The notes: generated by a model from the letters alone, not told the origin. A stretch of DNA of 64,000 nt from Sphingobacterium athyrii (GCF_003071065.1 NZ_QCXX01000007.1:669-64668); one strand, 5' to 3'; positions 9,828 through 17,206 are shown, counted from the stretch's first letter. Translations and numbers: made by a program.

Positions 9828-10526
9828 TTAAATACCTGCTACTGATTTAGTCTCAATATGAATACCAGGACTCATAGTTGAGGAAATGTGAATACTTTTA
9901 AAGTAAGTTCCTTTAGCTGCAGATGGTTTCAAACGAGCTAGAGTTTGTAATACCTCTAATGCGTTATCATATATTTTATCTGCATCGAACGACGCTTTAC
10001 CAATAGAAGTATGGATGATACCGGTTTTGTCAACTTTGAAATCGATCTTACCACCTTTTACATCTGTTACAGCTTTACCAACTTCTGTTGTAACTGTACC
10101 AGTTTTAGGGTTAGGCATCAAGTTTCTTGGACCTAAAATACGACCCAATTTACCAACTTTAGCCATAACACTAGGCATAGTAATAATGATATCAACGTCA
10201 GTCCAACCACCTTCAATTTTGCTGATGTAATCATCTAAACCTACGTAGTCTGCACCTGCTGCTTTAGCTTCTTCTTCCTTATCAGGAGTACACAAAACTA
10301 AAACGCGAACAGTTTTACCAGTACCGTGAGGTAATGTTGCAATACCACGCACCATTTGATTTGCTTTACGAGGATCTACGCCCAAACGAACGTCGATATC
10401 CACAGAAGCATCAAATTTGGTCAATGAGATTTCTTTAACTAAAGCCGAAGCTTCTTTCAAAGAGTATGCTTTACCAGCTTCAATTTTGGATAGTGCCGCT
10501 TTTTGATTTTTTGTTAATCTAGCCAC
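9828..10526 (-). CDS. rplA: 50S ribosomal protein L1
   Basis: Large-subunit protein of the L1 stalk (232 aa). The two-domain L1 fold is recognisable from VDIDVRLGVDPRKANQMVRG near the N-terminus, the GRILGPRNLMPNPKTGTV segment in the middle and the C-terminal SIHISSTMSPGIHIE. In many bacteria L1 represses its own operon by binding the rplK leader. An rplK leader of about 90 nt is present here, but I could not identify an L1 target in it. Confidence 0.98.
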   Translation of the reverse strand: MARLTKNQKAALSKIEAGKAYSLKEASALVKEISLTKFDASVDIDVRLGVDPRKANQMVRGIATLPHGTGKTVRVLVLCTPDKEEEAKAAGADYVGLDDYISKIEGGWTDVDIIITMPSVMAKVGKLGRILGPRNLMPNPKTGTVTTEVGKAVTDVKGGKIDFKVDKTGIIHTSIGKASFDADKIYDNALEVLQTLARLKPSAAKGTYFKSIHISSTMSPGIHIETKSVAGI

Positions 10527-10548
10527 TTTTCTTAAATTGATTTCTTAA

Positions 10549-10992
10549 TTAATTGTTCCAAGGAGCATTACCGGATACAGTAATACCCATACTACGTGCT
10601 GTACCAGCTACCATTCTCATAGCAGCCTCTACAGTAAATGCATTTAAATCAGGCATTTTATCTTTAGCGATAGTCTCAACTTGTTCCCAAGTGATAGCCG
10701 CAACCTTTTTACGGTTAGGCTCGCCAGATCCACTTTTTAATTTAGCAGCATCTTTTAATTGAACTGCTACCGGTGGAGTCTTGATGATAAAATCAAATGA
10801 CTTATCCGCGTAAACTGTAATGACAACAGGTAATACTTGACCTGGTTTGTCTTGCGTACGAGCGTTGAACTGTTTACAGAAATCCATGATATTCACACCT
10901 TTAGCACCTAATGCAGGTCCTACTGGAGGTGAAGGATTCGCAGCTCCGCCCTTAACTTGTAATTTTACTAACGCACTGACTTCTTTTGCCAT
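10549..10992 (-). CDS. rplK: 50S ribosomal protein L11
   Basis: Large-subunit protein of the GTPase-associated centre (147 aa). The N-terminal domain has the KLQVKGGAANPSPPVGPALG motif; the C-terminal rRNA-binding domain ends in AGTARSMGITVSGNAPWNN. In Bacteroidota this gene normally follows nusG directly. Here nusG is almost 15 kb upstream, and rplK has its own promoter at 11089-11119. Confidence 0.98.
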   Translation of the reverse strand: MAKEVSALVKLQVKGGAANPSPPVGPALGAKGVNIMDFCKQFNARTQDKPGQVLPVVITVYADKSFDFIIKTPPVAVQLKDAAKLKSGSGEPNRKKVAAITWEQVETIAKDKMPDLNAFTVEAAMRMVAGTARSMGITVSGNAPWNN

Positions 10993-11088
10993 TTTGTTTT
11001 GAATTTAATTTTGTTAAATGTCTGTTAGTAAGTTGGAAGCAAATAACGTAACATTCATCGATCGGGACGTAACACCCCAACCGAGGTG

Positions 11089-11119
11089 CAAAGTTAATAA
11101 GAAGATTTGAATCCTGCAA
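11089..11119 (-). promoter_or_regulatory. promoter of the rplK-rpoC operon
   Basis: On the minus strand TTG (11117-11119) is followed after 20 bp by TAACTTTG (11089-11096), a near-ideal Bacteroidota promoter. It gives a leader of about 90 nt before rplK. Because a terminator follows nusG and 15 kb of other genes lie between, this promoter is probably the sole driver of the downstream operon. Confidence 0.8.
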
Positions 11120-11246
11120 GTATCTAACTTTTAATTTTTCAGGAATTTAGGTTTTTCTTTGTAAAGGTTCAATCTATTCCGACATCCTTCCATTTGTACT
11201 CAATTGCCATCACCGAATAACCTTGTTTCATAATTTTCTCCGAACG

Positions 11247-11402
11247 CTAACTCCTGTCTCCGCTATTTCCAAAGACATCATCTATTCCCGCATTTACGCC
11301 TTGCATAAAAGCATCAAAATTGTTGATCAATGCAATCAAAAAACCGATTATGACCAAAGCATATAGGAGATACTTAACCCTTTCAGATTTTAAAATTTCC
11401 AT
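11247..11402 (-). CDS. 51-aa single-pass membrane microprotein
   Basis: A short frame starts at ATG 11402 (MEILKSERVKYLLYALVIIG) and ends in a hydrophilic tail (FGNSGDRS). One hydrophobic segment spans residues about 11-26. After it comes FMQGVNAG, which resembles the FEDGLN and FNEGYN segments of the 43-aa microproteins at 12173 and 13928, so it may be a distant member of the same family. It lies 54 bp after the CPBP gene that ends at 11457 on the same strand. Function unknown; an immunity role, or no role, are both possible. Confidence 0.55.
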   Translation of the reverse strand: MEILKSERVKYLLYALVIIGFLIALINNFDAFMQGVNAGIDDVFGNSGDRS

Positions 11403-11456
11403 AGCCTAATTTTATTTAAATAAATTATTCATATTATAGACTTTCGCGTATTGTGT

Positions 11457-12125
11457 TTAAATTTTCACAAGAACAGCAACAAAATTCACCAACACATGCA
11501 GCACCACCCCATATATAAATCCATACCTTACCCTTAGAAAAACTGTCAAATATCCAAGGATGATCTGTGGAAGTACATAAATAGGATAAAGAAACCAAAT
11601 ACTCGTATTAATAGGGGCAAAATTTGCTATGTGCACTAATCCAAATGAAATGGCACTTATTGAGCCCAGAACCTTTATTGAAACAATCCTCATTAGAAAT
11701 TGTTCAATATTCATACCCTTCAGTATTTGATAGGTCAACAAACAGATCAGCAAAAAAGATGAAACGATGGCCAAGGTCATTAAATTCATCTTAAATAAAT
11801 TCTTAAAGCCTAACAGGGAATAGATTAAAATAACAGAAAGAGATATCGCTATATGCCGTGGATCAAAAGACAGCCACAGACGAAACATAGTCTCCTCCAC
11901 TAACGGGGCAAAGAAAGCAGCCAATAAAATTATATAAAAGCTATTATTATGCGCTAAAGCCCTGATCGATCTAAACACATCATGATTCAACAGACTTGGC
12001 AATTTATAATAATCAACTACCAAAAAAGTATCAACAGATTTAATGATTAACATGAGTACCATGCCAATTCCCATAAATAGCAGATACAAATAACCAACTA
12101 ACTTTATTTTATCTTTTGTTAACAT
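11457..12125 (-). CDS. CPBP-family intramembrane metalloprotease
   Basis: A 222-aa multi-pass membrane protein of the CPBP (Abi, CAAX-like protease) family. All three active-site motifs are present: EETMFR at 77-82, FGLVH with His165, and HVLVN with His210 and Asn214. CPBP proteins occur in bacteriocin loci as self-immunity or peptide-processing factors, and this locus carries double-glycine peptides and their exporter. It contains a central insertion (about residues 85-140) with extra membrane segments. The start is an ATG. Whether it cleaves a peptide here is inference from context. Confidence 0.85.
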   Translation of the reverse strand: MLTKDKIKLVGYLYLLFMGIGMVLMLIIKSVDTFLVVDYYKLPSLLNHDVFRSIRALAHNNSFYIILLAAFFAPLVEETMFRLWLSFDPRHIAISLSVILIYSLLGFKNLFKMNLMTLAIVSSFLLICLLTYQILKGMNIEQFLMRIVSIKVLGSISAISFGLVHIANFAPINTSIWFLYPIYVLPQIILGYLTVFLRVRYGFIYGVVLHVLVNFVAVLVKI

Positions 12126-12172
12126 GGCTGAACGTTAAACATAACAATAGTCATATTAGGAATCAGCCAACA

Positions 12173-12304
12173 TTACTTATTCCTTGTTGAATTGTATCCC
12201 TCATTAAACGCTTCGATAAGCGCGCTGCTATTAGAAAAAACATAAACAATGAATGCTATCAATGCTATTATAGCCCCCAATTTTAAAAGTGTTTTAATTT
12301 TCAT
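12173..12304 (-). CDS. 43-aa single-pass membrane microprotein, paralogue of 13928-14059
   Basis: The frame begins MKIKTLLKLGAIIALIAF and ends NEGYNSTRNK. It is the same length as the protein at 13928-14059 (MKIKTLLKFVGIIAVLAF ... DGLNAARNK): one membrane helix at about 9-24, then a soluble tail with F-x-x-G-x-N and a terminal RNK. The DNA before the start is also related (AAAATCTAAA and the first codons), so a duplication that included the leader is likely. Conservation at protein level argues that these are real genes. Function unknown; the context suggests immunity or regulation of peptide export. Confidence 0.7.
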   Translation of the reverse strand: MKIKTLLKLGAIIALIAFIVYVFSNSSALIEAFNEGYNSTRNK

Positions 12305-12310
12305 GCTACT

Positions 12311-12451
12311 TTAGATTTTAGTTACTGTTCCATCATAGACATTTACCGACGGGATGGGCAATTTTTTCTGCTCGTCTACAAACTGTATCTGAGCCTTGGA
12401 TTGTAGATTTGCGAGCAGACAAATCAGAATAATAATAAACCTTATTCCCAT
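12311..12451 (-). pseudogene. 46-aa secreted fragment, resembles the N-terminus of a carboxypeptidase-regulatory-like domain protein
   Basis: The frame starts with a convincing signal peptide (MGIRFIIILICLLANLQSKA, then Q) and continues IQFVDEQKKLPIPSVNVYDG before ending in TVTKI and a stop. FVDEQ..LPIPSVNVYDG matches the usual first strands of the carboxypeptidase regulatory-like domain (VxDExGxPIPGVxVYD) at the N-terminus of many Bacteroidota outer-membrane proteins, but everything beyond is missing. Its last codons run into the leader of the microprotein gene at 12304, 6 bp away. I read it as a gene truncated by the rearrangement that brought in that leader; a functional short secreted peptide is the alternative. 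Confidence 0.5.
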
Positions 12452-12469
12452 ATTGTAGAGAAGCTTCGA

Positions 12470-12943
12470 CTAAGCATAAGTACTAAAAAAAGCAACTATA
12501 TTGGCCATGGCATGTAGTGCAATCAGCAATAAAATTTTATTCCATTTTCCTTGTGGACGTAATGCCATATAATAATAAGCAAATACAAACCCTGAAATAA
12601 TAGTTGCAAGTATATACCATATATTATAATAATGAAATAAACCAAAAACAATAGCTGCAATAACAACGCTAATTGAAGCGGAAACTTTTAATTTACGTAA
12701 TACTTCCAATATAAAAAATTGTGCAAAAAAAGTTTCCAAGATCGGCGCCACAATCACCAATAACACAAATGTAAATGTCAATCCCTGTTTATGATATTCC
12801 TCAATATCAGCAAAACCTGGCGAGAAATGATCAAAAAGATAATACGCACCCCAATTTGTCATTTCTTCAATTAAAAAGAATACCAGAAAAAAATACAGAT
12901 TTCTATGCTTAGGTATTGCTATTACTTTAAAAATATCGCTCAT
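12470..12943 (-). CDS. CPBP-like membrane protein with altered first motif
   Basis: A 157-aa multi-pass protein with CPBP layout: LETFFAQF (Glu70, Thr71, Gln75) in place of EExxxR, then FGLFH with His104, and HAMAN with His144 and Asn148. The second catalytic Glu and the Arg of motif one are replaced by Thr and Gln, and exactly the same changes occur in the equal-length paralogue at 17207-17680. The pair therefore forms a distinct subgroup and not random decay. It may still bind metal through the remaining Glu and the histidines. A role as immunity protein for an exported peptide is inferred from context. Confidence 0.75.
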   Translation of the reverse strand: MSDIFKVIAIPKHRNLYFFLVFFLIEEMTNWGAYYLFDHFSPGFADIEEYHKQGLTFTFVLLVIVAPILETFFAQFFILEVLRKLKVSASISVVIAAIVFGLFHYYNIWYILATIISGFVFAYYYMALRPQGKWNKILLLIALHAMANIVAFFSTYA

Positions 12944-13059
12944 TTTATACAGCTAACATCATTAAATTACGAAGCAGCATTTGATTCCTTGCCAACAACA
13001 TAATTTAGTCTCCCCCCCCTATCAACGTACTACTTACTTTATATCTAAAAAATAACACC

Positions 13060-13908
13060 TTAATTAATTGCCGTCAGGCTATAACCCTTTTCTCTAAGTA
13101 ATGAGATCAACCCCTTTTCACCAGACAGGTGTCCAGCTCCTACAGCAACGAAGCAGCTCTGCTCCTTGACTAAATTCGGAATAATCGTTGTCCAGTTTAC
13201 ATTCCGTCCTGCCAAGAGCTTTTCTTTCTGTTCAGCTGTCATCCAAGTCGGATCCTGAATCAATTCCGTTAACTCGGTTAAGTTTTCATTCTTATAGGCG
13301 GCTACCATCTTAGCTGTCAGCTCAGGATACTTATCCAACTGAAACACTGACTCCATAAATAACTTTGGCGTAATCAAATCTTTTAATAGATTGAATTGAA
13401 AATCGGGAGTTTCAAGTTCGCCAATTGACTTTCCCTTTATTCTTGCGATCTCTGCCAATTCGGCCTCAAATGATTTGATCTTGGTTGGATCCGGACAGTT
13501 AAAACCTTTCATTGCAAATAAGGACATGGCCGTGACAGGCGATACATAATCCAATAGTTTAATGGAAAGCTGCTGAGGCACCAAGATGCTATCCATACTT
13601 TTTATATCACTTTCAGTAAATTTTTTTATAAAATCAGGCTGCGGAGCGGCGAAAGCCTGCATGATCTGTAGATTTTCAGGCTTCGTCAGATCAACTTCAA
13701 ACACGACTTTCTCACTTGAGTTAAGCGCATCCAGGCATTTCTGTTTGATTTCAAAATCGTCAGGACACAACATGTGGATCGTACCAAACAAATAGGAATC
13801 GTGTTTCAGGCCATTTCCCGAGATTTTCCATAGCATCGAATTACTTTGCGCAAAGCCACCAGAAGTGACAAAAAAGAAGAGTATTAGGAGAATAAAATAT
13901 TTTTTCAT
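13060..13908 (-). CDS. TraB/GumN-family secreted protein
   Basis: A 282-aa protein. I choose the ATG at 13908 because it begins a clear signal peptide (MKKYFILLILFFFVTSGGFA). The mature part starts SMLWKISGNG..SYLFGTIH, the TraB/PrgY/GumN signature; the GTIH motif is at 42-45 and a second G-x-x-H (GAGHLSG) lies near the C-terminus. Related proteins include Enterococcus PrgY/TraB, which dampen self-made peptide pheromones, and animal TIKI metalloproteases. Next to secreted double-glycine peptides, a role in controlling an extracellular peptide is attractive but unproven. A second, degenerate member is at 35431. Confidence 0.8.
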   Translation of the reverse strand: MKKYFILLILFFFVTSGGFAQSNSMLWKISGNGLKHDSYLFGTIHMLCPDDFEIKQKCLDALNSSEKVVFEVDLTKPENLQIMQAFAAPQPDFIKKFTESDIKSMDSILVPQQLSIKLLDYVSPVTAMSLFAMKGFNCPDPTKIKSFEAELAEIARIKGKSIGELETPDFQFNLLKDLITPKLFMESVFQLDKYPELTAKMVAAYKNENLTELTELIQDPTWMTAEQKEKLLAGRNVNWTTIIPNLVKEQSCFVAVGAGHLSGEKGLISLLREKGYSLTAIN

Positions 13909-13927
13909 GTATATTAATATAAGATTA

Positions 13928-14059
13928 TTATTTATTTCTGGCCGCATTCAAACCATCTTCAAATCCTCGAATAAGTTCGCCAACATTAGATAGAAGGTAT
14001 ACACAAAATGCCAAAACAGCTATTATACCTACAAATTTTAAAAGTGTTTTAATTTTCAT
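13928..14059 (-). CDS. 43-aa single-pass membrane microprotein
   Basis: The frame runs from MKIKTLLKFVGIIAVLAF to DGLNAARNK, with one membrane helix (about 9-24). It is the sister of the microprotein at 12173-12304, sharing the first eight residues, the length and the C-terminal RNK. It is the first gene after the operator-promoter at 14086-14130. TraB/GumN follows 19 bp downstream on the same strand, so the two are probably co-transcribed. Confidence 0.72.
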   Translation of the reverse strand: MKIKTLLKFVGIIAVLAFCVYLLSNVGELIRGFEDGLNAARNK

Positions 14060-14085
14060 GATGATTTAGATTTTAGTTTATGTAC

Positions 14086-14130
14086 CAAAAATAAACATTA
14101 CGATATATTTGTACCACAACCTGTGGTTGT
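14086..14130 (-). promoter_or_regulatory. palindromic operator plus promoter, microprotein-TraB operon
   Basis: On the minus strand an inverted repeat ACAACC-ACA-GGTTGT (14116-14130) is followed after exactly 22 bp by TATTTTTG (14086-14093), which fits the TAnnTTTG -7 box. The microprotein ATG lies 27 bp further on. The same operator, with the same 22-bp spacing to a -7-like box, occurs at 16438, 23012, 23902 and 36395. The operator covers the -33 region, so its binding protein should directly influence polymerase. The rest of the 14060-14311 gap holds no gene that I can see. Confidence 0.75.
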
Positions 14131-14311
14131 ATTGCAATAAATTTCTTTTTTTGGCAAATAAGTAGCAAAATGGCGTATTAATATACGGGATCAAGGCATC
14201 TCTTATTACAATAGTTGGGTTGGAGGCATTGGAAGAAATTAAGAACTAGCTACATGGTATTTAGACCAGCCCTTCAGATAGGATATTCTTCGTAATCAGA
14301 AATCCGCTAAA

Positions 14312-14902
14312 TTACATAACCTTTTTCAAAACAAAACACCCTCCCTCAGTAGGATGATCAAGTACCAGGTTATCTTTATTCTCTTTATAAATTAAATTTA
14401 AAATCATGAAATCACCTGCTGCTGCACCTGAGAAAAAAATTGCAAAAAGTAATAGTGGCAAATTCCCCGTAAAAATTGAATAAATACCTGGCAATAAACC
14501 AACTATAATAAAAGGCATAACAAGAGCAAGCATATAAGCCCTAACTTGTAGGGGTTCTTTACAATGAGCATAGGGCGTGAGCATCTTCCATAAAACACCA
14601 AATTTTATCGATTTAAAACCCTCTTTGGCGAAAAATGCAAATACAATACCATGAATCAATTCATGAATAACGATACCCGAAACAATAATAATTACATAAA
14701 CCCACCATACATTAGAATCCTTATCATAAATATTATTTTTCATTATAGAAAAACTTTCCTTTATATCCCATAACAAATAAAAAGGCAGTCCATATAATAA
14801 AATAAAAATAGCAAAGAACAAAAAACCAACTACATTGGCTTTATACAAATTAATTAATCGTGGCTCTACGACATATCCTGGATAATTCTCTATTTCACTC
14901 AT
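14312..14902 (-). CDS. DUF3267-type membrane protein with HExxH motif
   Basis: A 196-aa multi-pass protein with HELIH at residues 80-84 inside a membrane segment, followed by YAHCKEPL and a GAAAGDF segment near the end that could supply a further metal ligand. This is the pattern of DUF3267, putative integral-membrane zinc metalloproteases. The substrate is unknown. The gene lies 209 bp after the double-glycine peptide gene at 15112-15246 on the same strand, with a hairpin between them. A 27-codon relic of a second copy is at 16246-16329 (MNEIKNYSGFVVEPRLI against MSEIENYPGYVVEPRLI here). Confidence 0.75.
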   Translation of the reverse strand: MSEIENYPGYVVEPRLINLYKANVVGFLFFAIFILLYGLPFYLLWDIKESFSIMKNNIYDKDSNVWWVYVIIIVSGIVIHELIHGIVFAFFAKEGFKSIKFGVLWKMLTPYAHCKEPLQVRAYMLALVMPFIIVGLLPGIYSIFTGNLPLLLFAIFFSGAAAGDFMILNLIYKENKDNLVLDHPTEGGCFVLKKVM

Positions 14903-15060
14903 AAATTTCTAGCTTTACATCTGCTTATTATTATCTAAAACCAACACCGCCACAGTGTGGACTTAATTTAATCAAGATGTTCATCATTAAATCACCAAAT
15001 ATAACAACTGCTTTTCAATAGTACTTGTTTGCTCTATAACGATGCATTATAAATCAAGAA

Positions 15061-15106
15061 AGATAGCATTGTTTATATTTTTTAGATAATACCAACAATG
15101 CTATCT
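15061..15106 (-). terminator. possible terminator after a double-glycine peptide gene
   Basis: An 11-bp perfect inverted repeat (AGATAGCATTG at 15061-15071, CAATGCTATCT at 15096-15106) begins 5 bp after the stop of the peptide gene at 15112. The loop is long (24 nt) and the T-run after it is short (TTTCTTGATTT), so it may be a weak terminator or a 3' stability element. Confidence 0.45.
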
Positions 15107-15111
15107 AAAAT

Positions 15112-15246
15112 TCATGTTAAGTTAACGCTAAACCTATCGCCAACCCCGCAACAAATCATTAGAATCAACAGAGGTATACCTCCACCATCAAGTTCCTGCA
15201 TTTCCACTTCTGTAAGTGGAACCAATGACATATTTTCAATTTTCAT
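15112..15246 (-). CDS. double-glycine leader peptide, 44 aa
   Basis: The frame starts at ATG 15246. Residues 1-22 (MKIENMSLVPLTEVEMQELD, then GG) form a typical leader for C39-peptidase exporters, with acidic/hydrophobic spacing (EVEMQELDGG) matching the other two peptides in this locus. The predicted mature part is 22 residues, GIPLLILMICCGVGDRFSVN and LT, hydrophobic with adjacent cysteines. Cleavage after GG by the exporter at 19691-21853 is predicted. The product may be an antimicrobial or signalling peptide. The Cys-Cys pair could form a disulfide or be modified, though no modification enzyme is nearby. Confidence 0.75.
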   Translation of the reverse strand: MKIENMSLVPLTEVEMQELDGGGIPLLILMICCGVGDRFSVNLT

Positions 15247-15443
15247 ATTATTACGAATTAACTAGCAACATACATACGAATTTCAGCTCCAATAAAAAAA
15301 CCAACAGCCATGAACCGAACCCGAATTTTGTCGGATGAGCTCTTGAATGCCGATAATAAAGAAAAAACTCCATGAAAAAAGTTCTCGGTGCCTTTTGAAA
15401 ACATGCACTTTTAGAAAAAATAAAAAGCGCTATATATGAATAT

Positions 15444-15593
15444 TCAATTTGCTATTTCAATACGCTGTCGTTCAGCAGTATTTTTCCCTATTCTATAACC
15501 TATATAAAAAGCTATTAACAATAGAAAACCAAAGCATATAAATGCATCCACATATTTACGTTTTACACTTAATTGAAGAATGTTTTTGTTCAC
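15444..15593 (-). CDS. 49-aa single-pass membrane microprotein, GTG start
   Basis: An open frame from GTG 15593 (TTG at 15596 also possible) encodes a basic N-terminus, one hydrophobic segment (DAFICFGFLLLIAFYIGY) and a polar tail (RIGKNTAERQRIEIAN). AGAGAG lies about 8 nt upstream of the start. The basic-helix-polar layout and its place in a line of similar short frames support it as a gene. Function unknown. Confidence 0.5.
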   Translation of the reverse strand: MNKNILQLSVKRKYVDAFICFGFLLLIAFYIGYRIGKNTAERQRIEIAN

Positions 15594-15804
15594 CAATATA
15601 CTCTCTATTTGCGTTTTTTATGAAATATCGGGAATCGTTCGCATACCACTTTTATTTATAGGTGAAGATCCTCAATATTTTTACTGGCTTGCACTTCCCC
15701 CTATTTCATATCCTAAAGCAAACTCAGCATTCCCTATCAATCACCTCATTTCTTTCTTATCAATTTATTCTTGTGATTTTTATGCTCTCCTTCAAATACG
15801 CATG

Positions 15805-15930
15805 CTATCGACACAGCTCTTTGATCTTCACTATCAAATTATCAATATCAATTTGGAGCAAATACACTAATATAGCAATGGCTACAACAGTTAGCACATT
15901 TTTCCATATTTTTTTTGTTCCTTCACTCAT
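15805..15930 (-). CDS. 41-aa single-pass membrane microprotein
   Basis: The frame MSEGTKKIWKNVLTVVAIAI is followed by LVYLLQIDIDNLIVKIKELCR. One membrane helix (about 12-25) lies between a basic N-terminus and an amphipathic C-terminus. It starts 1 nt after the stop of the microprotein at 15932-16060, which suggests translational coupling. Longer frames on the opposite strand over this region have no recognisable content. Confidence 0.5.
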   Translation of the reverse strand: MSEGTKKIWKNVLTVVAIAILVYLLQIDIDNLIVKIKELCR

Positions 15931-15931
15931 T

Positions 15932-16060
15932 TTATATAGGAAAGTATTTGAATAACATTCCGCCTAGAACGTAACCCAGCCTATAAAGAATAAATATGAA
16001 AGCGAGTGCTAAAAAGCAAAAATTCTTGTGAGACACAAAAAACAAATAAAACTTCTCCAT
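15932..16060 (-). CDS. 42-aa single-pass membrane microprotein
   Basis: The frame begins MEKFYLFFVSHKNFCFLALA and ends RLGYVLGGMLFKYFPI. A hydrophobic core spans about residues 14-27. The RLGYVLGG segment resembles IGYRIGKN in the microprotein at 15444. It is directly coupled to the next small frame (15805-15930). Function unknown. Confidence 0.5.
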   Translation of the reverse strand: MEKFYLFFVSHKNFCFLALAFIFILYRLGYVLGGMLFKYFPI

Positions 16061-16245
16061 ACATTGATAATGAATTAGAAACTTAGGAATCTAAAAATAA
16101 AAATATTGATCGATTTTTGCAATAAACAAATGGAATAATTTCCAGAAAACTCTTAAAAAATTCTCGCTCTTCTCATCTAAGCTTTTATCAATGTGATATA
16201 AAATGTAAATCGATTCGCTATCTTCCAACACGGTTATTATTATAT

Positions 16246-16329
16246 TCAAAAACTAAGCGTATTAAGCTTAATTTTTTTAATCAATCTCGGTTCTACAACA
16301 AACCCAGAATAATTCTTTATTTCATTCAT
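16246..16329 (-). pseudogene. relic of a DUF3267-type gene (27 codons)
   Basis: From ATG 16329 the frame reads MNEIKNYSGFVVEPRLIKKI and seven more residues before a stop. Residues 1-17 match the N-terminus of the DUF3267 protein at 14312-14902 (MSEIENYPGYVVEPRLI) at 12 positions, including the run VVEPRLI. The membrane part and the HExxH region are gone. It lies about 110 bp downstream of a copy of the island operator-promoter (16438-16482), so it is probably still transcribed. Nothing else convincing is found between 16061 and 16520. Confidence 0.65.
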
Positions 16330-16437
16330 AAGTTTATTTTTGCTCCAGATAATCATTATGTTTTCTCGATATTAATCGATTGATGAATGCAGAAGAATGA
16401 AAATTTGACTTGATGATTTAGATTTGATTTACTATTC

Positions 16438-16482
16438 CAAAAATAGGCAACACCTCCCGTACAAACTATAACCAGAAGTTGT
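16438..16482 (-). promoter_or_regulatory. palindromic operator plus promoter (diverged copy)
   Basis: On the minus strand ACAACT-TCT-GGTTAT (16468-16482) is followed after 22 bp by TATTTTTG (16438-16445). Downstream DNA (AAATCTAAATCATCA) is nearly the same as after the promoter at 14086, but the microprotein start codon has been lost. It therefore looks like a duplicated promoter whose original first gene was deleted, leaving the DUF3267 relic as the next frame. Confidence 0.65.
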
Positions 16483-16520
16483 ATTTTGAAATATTTTAAC
16501 AGAATATTTAGCATTTTTAT

Positions 16521-17117
16521 TTACAAATTGTCATTAATAGATTTCTTATCATAGCGAGAAACAGTAAATACAACAAGGCATAACAAAAGCCCCCGAACAA
16601 TTAGGCTTGCAAGCCCCCCTTCTATTCCATAGGCTCCTCCAAACCAATAATTGACGGTTGGAAAAGTAAGATTAAACCAACCTTCCTTTATCGTTCCACT
16701 CATTGGGAGCGAAAATAACCATTGAGCATAATTCCATCCGAAGTGCAATCCTATCGGGTAATATATATATTTTGTCTGCATATAAGCATAGGCATAAATA
16801 ATACCGCCTAAAAAATGGGAAAAAAAAGCAATGGCAGTGAAATTAGAATTTGCCAAATGACAAATAGCAAATAACAAACTGGAAATTACTATTGATTTTT
16901 TTCTACTGAAAGATTTCCCTAAACCTTTAATCAAATAATATCTAAATATGATCTCTTCAAAAAAAGCTGAACAGATACATATTAGAAAAATATTAAATTG
17001 ATCAGACATGGTAATAGTGTTGGAAGCTATATCCAAGCCAAACAATAGAAAAAACACAATCAAAATAATACTTGATTGTAAGGTACCAAATATTAAAAGT
17101 TCTATTTTCTGTTTCAA
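16521..17117 (-). CDS. CPBP-family intramembrane metalloprotease
   Basis: A 198-aa multi-pass protein with intact CPBP motifs: EEIIFR at 54-59, AICH with His87, and HFGWN with His125 and Asn129. The frame begins at a TTG codon (17117); no closer ATG precedes the first membrane segment. It follows the CPBP-like gene at 17207 by 89 bp, a gap that holds a 13-bp hairpin. It is probably the last gene of the exporter operon that begins with the adaptor at 22991. Immunity or peptide processing is inferred. Confidence 0.82.
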   Translation of the reverse strand: MKQKIELLIFGTLQSSIILIVFFLLFGLDIASNTITMSDQFNIFLICICSAFFEEIIFRYYLIKGLGKSFSRKKSIVISSLLFAICHLANSNFTAIAFFSHFLGGIIYAYAYMQTKYIYYPIGLHFGWNYAQWLFSLPMSGTIKEGWFNLTFPTVNYWFGGAYGIEGGLASLIVRGLLLCLVVFTVSRYDKKSINDNL

Positions 17118-17132
17118 TAAATCAAACTTAGG

Positions 17133-17164
17133 AAGAACCTAAGTAGTAAAGTACTTAGGTTCTT
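17133..17164 (-). terminator. hairpin between two CPBP genes
   Basis: A 13-bp perfect stem (AAGAACCTAAGTA at 17133-17145, TACTTAGGTTCTT at 17152-17164) with a 6-nt loop ends 16 bp before the TTG start of the next gene. No T-run follows, so partial read-through is likely. It may set relative expression of the two membrane proteins. Confidence 0.45.
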
Positions 17165-17206
17165 ACGTAAAATAGTTTTTATTTTGAAAGTACTAAATTA
17201 CCCATC

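Noticed and set aside
11000..11088. Possible L1-binding site in the rplK leader
   Set aside because: GTTACGT occurs twice, but I could not form the expected L1 target structure with confidence.
15252..15373. Minus-strand frame of about 40 codons beginning MEFFLYYRHS
   Set aside because: Hydrophobic but without a paralogue, a start signal or a leader motif; chance cannot be excluded in AT-rich DNA.
15658..15720. Minus-strand stretch reading FALGYEIGGSASQ before a stop
   Set aside because: It resembles the IGYRIG segment of a neighbouring microprotein and contains GG, but no in-frame start gives a plausible leader; at most a decayed gene.
15580..15955. Two overlapping plus-strand frames of about 96 codons
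   Set aside because: They overlap each other and lie opposite coupled short minus-strand frames with clear membrane-protein layout; their own sequences show no domain or start signal.
16091..16231. 46-codon GTG-initiated frame downstream of the DUF3267 relic
   Set aside because: No family resemblance to DUF3267 or to the microproteins and no start signal; too weak to call.
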